Below, piece after piece: positions 22,497-31,052 of a DNA stretch of 64,000 nt (position 1 is its first letter; every line of letters begins with the position of its first letter). Below the pieces are notes generated by a model. The model did not search any database and was not told the origin of the DNA. It saw only the letters and a list, made by a program, of their open reading frames with translations. This DNA is from Timema cristinae (Eukaryota > Arthropoda > Insecta > Phasmatodea > Timematidae): positions 33,137,876-33,201,875 of the forward strand of contig JBCFYV010011135.1 of the NCBI GenBank assembly GCA_039000515.1, in the 5' to 3' direction. A program made the translations under genes and the position numbers.

Positions 22497-22778
22497 TTAT
22501 TATTTTTATTAGCACCGCGTCTTACTACCCGTTCGGGTTATAACACACTTACGCTAATGTGTAATGGTAGGGTGATTGTGAGATGAAATGAAGGACCTAC
22601 AGTTTAACGTGGAATCCGAACCACGGTGGAGGCCTGGCATTCCCCACATTAACAAGATGTCTTGTCAGAGGTGAAGGAAGGGTTTGGAAATCAGATAAAT
22701 CTGTGCCGGGACCAAGGATTGAACCCCGGACGCCAGCACAGAAGTCTGAAACCTTACCCCTAGACCACCAGGTCACCT
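22497..22778 (-). mobile_element. SINE family A copy, inserted beside the LINE fragment
   Basis: Full unit with head GGTGACCTGGTGGTCTAGGG and the shared tail. The direct repeat AAAACATAGTA (about 22484 and 22783) is the target-site duplication. Confidence 0.88.
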
Positions 22779-22779
22779 A

Positions 22780-23075
22780 CAAAACATAGTAAAATGCCAC
22801 ACACTTGCAAGTGACGTTTCTAAAATCAATGCCGTCTTTGAACTTCAGTTCTGTCAAAAGCTTATTTGCATGGCATGAACCATTGTGAAGCATGTATATA
22901 ATTTATTGATTTATTATGATATGTCAACATACATCTTATGCGATATGTCTAATCCTTTTATTATACTTTAATTTCTTTTCTTCTATCTTGAACTTTATTT
23001 AATAATTTAATAATCTAATAGTGCATAGGAGTGAGAATCTTTAAGCTAACTTAAATCTAACATAAAACTAAACTG
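22780..23075. other. AT-rich stretch, no gene recognised
   Basis: Nothing supported. Confidence 0.3.
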
Positions 23076-23079
23076 CTTC

Positions 23080-23295
23080 GATACCCGCATGGTCTAAGGC
23101 GCTACTTTCGCAAGGGACTAGACTGCCGATGAAGGAGAGATTGAGTTTTGAATCTCAGTCATATGTACTGAGGGTGTTTTTTTCCTCCTAAATTGTTTTC
23201 CACTTCCTTTAAATATAAACTTCCTAACCCATAAAGCCACTAGTGTAATTGGTATATAAGCGTATAGCTCGAATGAGTAGTAAGAAGCAATTCTA
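23080..23295 (+). mobile_element. SINE family C copy
   Basis: Head CGCATGGTCTAAGGCGCTAC, B-box-like TTTTGAATCTCAGTC, and a degraded tail (GCTCGAATGAGTAGTAAGA). Confidence 0.75.
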
Positions 23296-23609
23296 AAAAA
23301 AAACACTTAAAACTAATACAGCTTGAATGTTACAAGTTGTCCCTGTTGACCTACGCAATGCTTTTGCTGCCGGTTTGATGATGCTACCGGCCGAAATGGG
23401 TGGCGGGCCAGTCGATATCCTGGTCACCCATTAGTGCCAACCTCGGATTGCACTGTACGAACTTACCACCTTTTTCTTTCTTGAATTCTTGAACAGTCCA
23501 TAGATATGTACAAAGTACAAGCCATAGCAACATCGTCCTCGGCTGACATATTTCAATTCAGTGGTATTCAATGCGGGGTATGCAAATACATCTTTAGGGG
23601 TATATTTAT

Positions 23610-23835
23610 CATTATTCTGTTTGTAATTCTTTATGGTATGGAAATGTAATGAGAGAAAAGGAGAGCATATCAAAGACAATGATGGTGATGAAGTATGTAG
23701 GAAAAGCCCACAAGAGAGACCAAGAAAAAGATGGGAGACGCAGATAACAGAAAGTGTGCAAGTGAGAGGAGATGAATAGAAGTGATTGAAGGAGGAAGAG
23801 TGGTGGAAGTAAAGAGGAAGATGGAAGTATTTGTG
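23610..23835 (+). pseudogene. LINE 3'-end fragment inside zinc-module stub
   Basis: Plus strand encodes KSPQERPRKRWETQITESVQ, the C-terminal end common to this LINE family, and is followed by GAAGGAGGAAGAGTGG. It replaces the zinc modules of the duplicated exon at 23850-23947. Confidence 0.6.
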
Positions 23836-23849
23836 TTTCACACAAGAAT

Positions 23850-23947
23850 TCCTTTTCCCAATAGTGTCTAAACAATCCCATGTGGATACTGGCTGGCTTG
23901 ATCTTTTGAAGGATTGCGACAATGTGATATCGCCTTGCCCTTGTAAA
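23850..23947 (-). pseudogene. Zinc-module exon C', 5' stub
   Basis: Minus strand reads GQGDITLSQSFKRSSQPVST and DTIGKRNSCVKHKY after an acceptor (TTTACAAG). This is the leader of gene C (26603 downward). The flanking intron, from about 23950 to 24560, also aligns with 26605-27105, so the whole block is a segmental duplicate cut short by the LINE fragment. Confidence 0.7.
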
Positions 23948-24329
23948 TGAAATAAGTGCTGAATAGAAAGTAATAAAATAAAACACATTTTACATGTAGA
24001 AAATAAATCAAACATTGTGTCAAATACAAAGCCTTGTTTGATTACTTGATTTATTTTTTTATTAATCACAGATAATTATCACGAGTACATATATTCAGCT
24101 CATGATTCCATTTGTGAGAACTTTTTTAACTCAATTTTTATATTTATTTTAGATAAATTTTTTCTTATTTATTTCAGCTCTGAGTAATTTTTAAGCATTT
24201 AACTTGAATAAGAATATTTTAAAATACTACTAGTATTTAATCAATGTGCAAGAGTTTTCAGCCCACAGTAGTCAAAATGAAACGATTATGAAGGCCATTA
24301 AATTTAAATGATCATTTATTGTATAGTTG

Positions 24330-24565
24330 TAAGATACAAATTCCTGGCGAGACTGCAACTGTGTTGAAGAGGGTTGTGTTGAGAGGGGGTAGCTATTACT
24401 TCTGAAGCAGATATTTGTAAATAAATATTATATTCAAAAGAATATAAGAGTTTAGTTGTAAAATATATATTCCTGGTGAGATTGCAAATAAGCTAGAGAG
24501 GGTTGCGTTGGGAGGTGGTAGCTATAACTTCTGAAGTAGATATTTGTGAATCAATATTATATTCA
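24330..24565. repeat. 129-bp repeat family, about 2 units
   Basis: Carries CCTGGCGAGACTGCAACTG, GGGTAGCTATTACTTCTGAA and GCAGATATTTGTAAATAAAT, as in 7395-7845. It lies in the duplicated intron of the C' stub. Confidence 0.75.
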
Positions 24566-24800
24566 TTGGAAAGCTAAAGTTTAATTTTTTAAGGTTTTTC
24601 TTTAAATTTATATATTGTAATTTACAGTATGCATTTTTGATTTAATCATGTCATTTGGTTGGATGATTTTTATTTTTTATTTATAGCCTTTTTTTTAAAT
24701 ATTTAGTTCAATTTCAGATCAATAAAGTCAGAGCCTAACATAATCTATCAAAAAATAATGTAGAAAAAAAACAATATTCACAAAAAACCAGCAATTTTCT
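24565..24800. other. AT-rich stretch, no gene recognised
   Basis: Nothing supported. Confidence 0.3.
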
Positions 24801-25030
24801 AGCACAAAGTCTTACTATCTAGTCAAGTTATATGCATTTGTACTAATTATGTTAATTATATAGGGATGAGGAAGGTTGAATTGCAGGAAGTATACTGCAT
24901 TTGTATTGAGGAAGAGTGGAAAACCATTTGGGAAAAATCTACCTTTAACACACCCAAACAAGATTTGATCTTAGATCTCCAGTCTTCGGCAGTCTGTTTA
25001 CAGGAGTATGCCTTAGCCATGCAGCAGTTT
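24800..25030 (-). mobile_element. SINE family C copy, diverged
   Basis: Shared tail remnant (GTCTTACTATCTAGTCAAGT), body (GGAAGAGTGGAAAACCATTT) and head remnant near 25000-25025. Confidence 0.6.
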
Positions 25031-25049
25031 AAACCTATTAAGACACACA

Positions 25050-25092
25050 CCACCACACGCGCGCGCGCACACACAAACACAGACACACACTG
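25050..25092. repeat. (CA)/(GC)-type microsatellite
   Basis: Alternating purine-pyrimidine run with ACACGCGCGCGCGCACACAC. Confidence 0.95.
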
Positions 25093-25305
25093 TACACAAT
25101 AATGTGACAGTGATTAGAATGTAGACTTAACATCAAATGTATCAAATGTAAATTTAAAGCAAATTTTTGCTCAACATATTTTATGATAATCAAAACCAGT
25201 GCCCAATACGCAGAATCCACCTACCTAACAATTTTGAGAATATATTTTACTATACATCTTTTATAGTTAAGCACGTTTAATACAGGAAGCACCTTTCCAT
25301 TCAAC

Positions 25306-26603
25306 TTACAAACATTCTGCTTTAGCACAAATAATTGTATCGCATGTAGACGCGTGTCTTTTACAGTAACCATCTTTATTAGCAAGGTTGGAGCAATCTT
25401 CTTGATAACATAACTTCCTGTAGCTAGTCCCACCATGTTTAATACAATAGTCGCTTTTAGAAGAAAATTTAGAACAATCTTGTTGTTTACATAGCTTCCT
25501 ATAACTGACCCCACCATGTTTAATACAGTAGCCACCTTTATGAGCAAATTTAGAACAATCGTCTATCTGACATAACTTCCTATGAGTATTCCCACCATGT
25601 TCAATACAGTAGCCACGTTTTAAACGTGCATTATCAGCACGTTTAAAACAGCCCTCTCGTTGACAAAACATACTATAATTCGTCTCACCATGTTCAATAC
25701 AGTAGCCACCTTTAAGAGCACATTTAGAACACTCTTCTATTAGACAAAACGTGCTACGAGTATTTTCACCATGTTCAATACAGTATCCACGTTTATCAGC
25801 ACGTTTAAAACAGCCCTCTCGTTGACAAAACGTACTATATTTCGTCTCACTATGTTCAATACAGTAGCCGCCATTATGAACAAATTTATAACAACCTTCT
25901 ATTTGACATAGCTTCCTGTGAGAATTCCCACTATGTTCATTACAGTAGCCATGTCTATTAGTGTCAAGCTTAAAACAGCCTTTTCGTTGACAAAAAGTAC
26001 TACATTTAGTACCTCCATGTTCAATACAGTAGCGACCTTTATGAGCAAATTTAGAACAATCTTCTATTTGACATAATATCTTCCTCTGAGTCTTCCCACC
26101 ATGTTCAATACAATAGCCATGTATATTAGTGTCGAGATTAAAACAGCCTTCTCGTTGACAAAACGTACTATATTTACTACCACCATTTTCAATACAGTGG
26201 CTATCTTTATTAGCATGTTTAGAAAAGTCTTGTATAGGGCGCAATCCAATACCATCATGCACTACACATTTTCCACATTTTATGGGGTAATTAGAACTAT
26301 CTTCCACTTGGGATATTTTGTTATAAATGTTACTTCTGTGGCAATAATCACTGCACTTAGACAACTTACAACAGCCTTCAGCAGGGCATTTTTGTCCACC
26401 AAAAGTGTCTTTGTTTGCTGTATAACACCACAATTCTGGGACGATCTAACACAACCTTCAGTGCTGCATTTTTTGAAGACTTCACCATACTTGCGTTTCA
26501 CACTAGAATTTATTGTCCCAATCGTGTCCAAGCCATCCCGTGTTGATACCGGCTGGCTTGATTCTTTGAAGGATTGCAACAATGTGATATCTGCTCTTTG
26601 ACC
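25306..26603 (-). CDS. Tandem zinc-module protein C, 3' exon (one apparent frameshift)
   Basis: The exon begins in phase 0 after an acceptor (TACATTTACAG, AG at 26605-26604) with GQRADITLLQSFKESSQPVS. It then carries about 15 Cys/His modules down to the stop at 25306-25308. The N-terminal segment is in one frame until about 26440. There a single base is missing from a C run (TCGTCCCAG), and the modules continue in the next frame for 375 codons. Modules 3 and 4 have lost Cys residues. From about 26160 down, modules of type CQREGC and CQIEDC tend to alternate, which suggests growth by a two-module unit. Exon 27801-28040 splices to it in phase. Function unknown; zinc binding inferred from spacing. 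Confidence 0.75.
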
Positions 26604-27019
26604 CTGTAAATGTAATATATATGTTGAATAGAAAATTATGAAAAAAAACATTTAACATATTAATCAAATAATATGTCAAATACAGGTCCTTGATTATAAT
26701 TGCATTTGATTTATTTATTTCTAGTACATCACAGACAAGGCTCATGAATATATAAGATTAATAAAATCAGTTAATGATCCCCTGGCTGTGAAAACGGTTT
26801 TTTTTTTAGAGATCAATTTATTGTCTCTTTTGGTATTTTTAATTCTGGGGATTAGTTTCCGTGGTTTACTTCAGTTTGAAGTAGGCTAATTTTTATGCAT
26901 TTAACTTTAATCATAATATTTTTTTAATTTTATCAATATTTAATAACTGTATAAATGTTACCAATCCACAGTTTTCGGCATGAGAAGATTACAAAGGCCA
27001 TAAATGTTTAATCCTCTTT

Positions 27020-27105
27020 GCTTGTATAGTTGTAAAACACACAATCCTGGTGAGACACTGCAAATGAGCTAAGAGGGTTGCGTTGGGAGGGGGGTAGTTC
27101 TTGCA
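27020..27105. repeat. 129-bp repeat family, partial unit
   Basis: Contains CCTGGTGAGACACTGCAAAT and GGGTTGCGTTGGGAGG. It lies in the intron of gene C. Confidence 0.65.
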
Positions 27106-27445
27106 TTAGAATGGGCTGCCAATTAAGAGGGAGGTTGGGTTGAAATCTCGGTCTGGTGTGCTGAATAAGATATTTCCCAAATGCAAAGGTACATTTCCAC
27201 TTTTTTGTGTGTGTGAATTGTCTTATTGCCTATTCAGGTTATAAGCGTTTGTAATAAATACAGCTATGGCTTAGAGATTAACAGTTTATTTGAGAGGAAG
27301 TGCACCCACATTTGCGTGGAAGGAGAGTGGTACACCATTTAGGAAAACAAAACCTCAGTGCACCCGACCGAGATTTAACCCCAATCTCCCTGTCTTTGGC
27401 AGTCTAGTCTAACATGAGAGAAATGTGTTAGACCACGCGGCCACT
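27105..27445 (-). mobile_element. Two SINE family C fragments, head to head
   Basis: 27105-27215 is a plus-strand fragment (CTCGGTCTGGTGTGCTGA). 27220-27445 is a minus-strand copy ending in TGTTAGACCACGCGGCCAC. Confidence 0.6.
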
Positions 27446-27631
27446 GAAGTGAGCCTTTAGGTTAACTAAACCTTCTGTATACTTAACACACAAGCTGTAA
27501 TAAGTATATACAAGTAAAATCCAAACTATTAGTAAAATAATATCATAAAATTAAAATAAAGTCGATTTTAAATATGGTACTTACCAAGAATTGTCTATTT
27601 TGCTTTAAAGGTGATAATTATCTTATTATTA

Positions 27632-27785
27632 TTATTAGCACCGGTCTTACTACCCGTTCGGGTTATACGCACTTACGCTAATGTGTAATGGTAGGGTGAT
27701 TGTGAGATTAAATGGAGGACCTACAGTTTAATGTGGGATCCGAACCATGGTGGGAGGCCTTTCATTCCACACATTCACAAGAATT
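27632..27785 (-). mobile_element. SINE family A copy, truncated
   Basis: Tail (GTCTTACTACCCGTTCGGGT) and part of the body up to CATTCCACACATTCACAAG. It ends 15 bp from the splice donor of exon 27801-28040. Confidence 0.75.
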
Positions 27786-27800
27786 AAGTATCTTACCTAC

Positions 27801-28040
27801 CTCATATTCCGATGTTATTTCATTTTTGATGTGTATTTCATCTGTGATGAGTATTTCGTCTTTGATGACTATTTCATCTTTAAATAAAGGTTCGTCTTTA
27901 ATGTTAATTTCGTCTGTGATGCAAAGTCGTTCTCTATCATAAATAGCATCATTGTCGCCAGGTTCCGATTTTATCCGTATTCCAAAATCCCAGTCAGGTT
28001 TTATTTCCGCACTTTCTAGGATTTGTGAACCGTCCTCCAT
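27801..28040 (-). CDS. Acidic first coding exon of zinc-module gene C
   Basis: Eighty codons from ATG (28040-28038) to a donor (TATGAG then GTAGGT). An in-frame TGA lies just upstream of the ATG, so this is the start. A further acceptor (TCCTCCTATAG, exon edge 28080) suggests a 5' untranslated exon above it. The protein is acidic with the repeated units INIKDEP, IVIKDEI, ILITDEI and IHIKNEI, parallel to exon 14189-14397. It ends in phase 0 and joins to the zinc exon at 26603. A slightly stronger donor 4 bp further on would shift the frame to an early stop. Confidence 0.7.
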
Positions 28041-28081
28041 GTCTCAAGATCCAGTATCATATATGGAGCCAACTTTACATC

Positions 28082-28930
28082 TATAGGAGGAAAAAATAAT
28101 TACAAAATCAAAATATTAGGTAGTACGACGAATATTATTGCTAATATAAGAAACTTTTTATTTGAACATTTTAGTATCATTATTACATATCCAAAGAGAC
28201 GGCGAATCGGGTATAATACCGAAATTTATCAAGTTTGGTAACTGTGAATTGTAAATATAACTAAAACAAAACTCATTAAACTCTCTACAGTGAAATTAAG
28301 AAACAAAAATGTTGACTATCATTTGTGTTGACTTGAGGTATTTAGGGCTACATTATACTGGTAAACCACCATTATCGTTTCCTCTATATGACATTATTGT
28401 TAGAAATATATTCTTTATATGGTCAATAATATTTAAAAATATTAGTTTACTAACGCATATAAGATTTGGTTTAGCTATGATAGGTAATAACCGTCATAGC
28501 CATATTTATAAATCATCAAAATATTTCAAAGTCAGTTGGTATAATAATAATAAATAAACTTGCCGTATTTCTTTGATTTTAAGAAACATTTTTATTTCCC
28601 CCACACAAACATATCTAAAAACGGGATGAGTTTAGTATCGAAGAAATATGGTAATGATTTTAAATACGATATTTATTTGGGTTTTTATAATATGTGTGAT
28701 ATCTAATGTGTGCATGTGGCAGTACAGTTTCAGGTTCAGTTCTGGTGTGTATGTGATTTTACATCATGTAGTTTCAATTGTAGATCTTCAAGATCTCTTC
28801 AATTAAAAATAAATAAAAGAGATAATTGTGTCTCGTGTGCAAAGGTTTGGCTTGCTTAGCATAAAAAAAAGTTAAAGTGGGCATTGCAGGCGATTATTTA
28901 TTGTTTCTAATAACAATTATTCTCTGGGAT
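28082..28930. other. AT-rich stretch, probable 5' flank or intron of gene C
   Basis: The plus-strand open frame at 28309-28557 (82 codons) is AT-driven and lacks domain or splice support. The 5' untranslated exon of gene C should lie here or beyond but is not identified. Confidence 0.35.
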
Positions 28931-28933
28931 ATA

Positions 28934-29188
28934 ATAATAATATTTAGCACCGCGTCTTACTACCCATTCGGTTTATAGGCTTTAAGTACTAATAACGCTA
29001 ATGGATTAGGAATTGGGAAGGTTGAATTAGAGGAAGTGAACCCGCATTTGCGTGGAGGGAGAGTGGAAAACCATTTAAGAAAAACCACCCCCAGTTCACC
29101 CGACCGAGATTCTAACCTCGATCTCCCCGTCCTCAGCAGTCGAGTTTAACACGACAAGCGCGTTAGCCAACTACGCCACCGAGGCGGG
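28934..29188 (-). mobile_element. SINE family B copy, complete
   Basis: Head CCCGCCTCGGTGGCGTAGTT, B-box-like GAGGTTAGAATCTCG, tail with CCGAATGGGTAGTAAGACGC. The 13-bp direct repeat TCTCTGGGATATA (28921-28933 and 29189-29201) defines both ends. Confidence 0.9.
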
Positions 29189-29201
29189 TCTCTGGGATAT
29201 A

Positions 29202-29635
29202 GTTTGAGGTGTCACGTGCTTGTAAACATGCACTCATGACCTACAGGCCATCTTAAAACCAGGAAAGTCGGTTACTTTTCTCACTCTCACTGACGTACAC
29301 ACTATTTTACCCACATTCTCACACACACACTATCACACACATGACATGCGAATAAGCTTCGAATCATGGCCGGGTGTACCGAATGTGGTATTCCTCGATT
29401 AGTTTTTCAATTCTCCCTCCAAACAAATGTGGGTACATATCCTCTAATTTCAATCTTCCTTATCCAATCATGGTAATTATACACATGCTATATTGTAACC
29501 AAAATAATTGATTTGGTCAATTGATGTGTTGTCCTTGTGTAAATATTACTCGAGAGCCAACCTGCCGCTACAGCTCGTATCCTAGTGCGTAGTACTCCGA
29601 AAGAATACTTATATATTTATTATTATTATTTATTT
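29202..29635. other. Non-coding stretch with a SINE C fragment
   Basis: 29350-29490 resembles a family C middle part (CCGGGTGTACCGAATGTGG, TTTTTCAATTCTCCCTCC). Nothing else supported. Confidence 0.4.
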
Positions 29636-29852
29636 TGACGCACTACTAAGTGGTATACACACGTTACACATTGTAATGGTAGGGTCTTGTATGAAATGAA
29701 ACCATTTTAACTGATCCCAACCACGTGAGGCGCTTCACACATACAAGTTGATAAACACTCTGTCAAGGAAAAGGTTTTAATCAGATAATCGTGCCGACCG
29801 ATTACCGGACCTCCACACAGGTCTGACCCTTACCTACACCGCCAGTCACCCT
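29636..29852 (-). mobile_element. SINE family A copy with many small deletions
   Basis: It follows the family A order (TACACATTGTAATGGTAGGG ... AATCAGATAA ... CGCCAGTCACC) but has lost one to a few bases at dozens of places. The pattern is more like a poor consensus than normal decay. Confidence 0.55.
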
Positions 29853-29854
29853 AC

Positions 29855-30050
29855 TTCATACTAACAGAATGCATTGTCTACATGGTCTTGTCTTTAATCC
29901 TTAGTCCTTACCACTCTGTATAAGTTGACTCGACTTTAACTTTCTTAGGACTAGTCGATATGAACTGCTAAGGACTACCAATCACAGCAAAGTAAGCGTC
30001 CGTGCAGATTAAAATGAAAGCACCAATGGCGTTATCATAGCAATCACGAA
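29855..30050. repeat. Repeat family H copy 1
   Basis: Shares AGTCCTTACCACTCTGTA, GGACTACCAATCACAGCAAAGTA and GCACCAATGGCGTTATCATA-type stretches with the inverted copy at 45880-46090. Confidence 0.6.
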
Positions 30051-30052
30051 TT

Positions 30053-30352
30053 ATGATTACTGATACGGACTGTGTAGTCGCGATTTCCATTCCTAACGAC
30101 ACTTTAAAGGACTATACAGATCCGGACTCTGTAGATTGGCAGGATCACGTGATCAAGGATTGTATGGATGTAAATAAAATTATCATAGACCGAGGATTTG
30201 TGAATAAAGAATCTGTAGTTGAAGCTTTTAAACAAAGTAGTTTTGTAAATATAGTATTCTATACACCTACCATTATGTGGCACGCACTCACAAAAAAATA
30301 TATATATTATATCAGCTTATGTGGCAAACCAAAATTTTTAATTTATTCTTAA
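30053..30352 (+). other. Unrecognised 99-codon open frame
   Basis: The first two thirds have protein-like composition (acidic, with SVDWQDHVIKDCMDVNK and GFVNKESVVEAFKQ); the end is A/T-driven. No domain recognised and no clear splice sites. It lies between a family H repeat and the first RSKR exon. It may be a relic of a mobile element or a small exon. Confidence 0.2.
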
Positions 30353-30360
30353 TTATTTGC

Positions 30361-30980
30361 CTCTAAAGAGAAATAATAACATAAGCACAACACAAATCTA
30401 ATCAAATGCCTAATGTATTAGCGAAATGAGCATCGTTTAAGGTTATTAAAAAGTGTTACCAATAGTAAAAATGAATTTTTTAAATATGTATGATAATCAT
30501 AAATTTATTCGAGATTTTTGAAAAATCATTTGGCCTCCTTTATTTATAGTACCCAAAGATGTTCTTCACAATATTTAGTCAGATTTCATGATCGAATAAT
30601 GTATGAAAGCTGGTAGTTTTGTCTGTAATAGTATATATTTTCTTTATGTTTAAATCGAAAGCTTTTTTCCTCTTTGCTACCAATAAACAAAAATACATTA
30701 TACACAAATATTCAAGGCTTCTAGCTAGTTATTACAGTAAATGATCAAATTTGATAAATATTCCTGTAGTCAACTGGTTTAAAGTAACTTTAATGTTAAC
30801 TCTTAAGACTATTTTACCTTTTTTTGTATTTTCAGTTATATATTGTCAAAGTTGGCAAACATTTTTATATAAATATGGGGCAAATATAAGTCAAATGTTG
30901 TCTTAAAGTATTATTTATTAATTAGTTTTCTAGCAAATGTGACAGTAATTTTACTTTTTACACTTTAGTTGTATATATAA
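30361..30980. promoter_or_regulatory. Presumed promoter and 5' region of the RSKR kinase
   Basis: AT-rich sequence just before the RSKR start codon. No TATA box at a fixed distance from an initiator could be chosen with confidence. Function inferred from position only. Confidence 0.25.
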
Positions 30981-31052
30981 ATGGGAAACGCTCATCATAA
31001 GAAACCCAAGGAAATTTCATCAAAGTATTCTCGTCAGACATATTTAAGTCAG
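30981..31052 (+). CDS. RSKR: RSKR exon 1 (start codon, myristoylation motif)
   Basis: 24 codons from [17 protein letters not shown] onward, ending SQ at donor CAG-GTACGG, phase 0. Chosen because it joins in frame to exon 2 and starts like other myristoylated kinases. Its link to exon 2 needs transcript proof. Confidence 0.7.
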
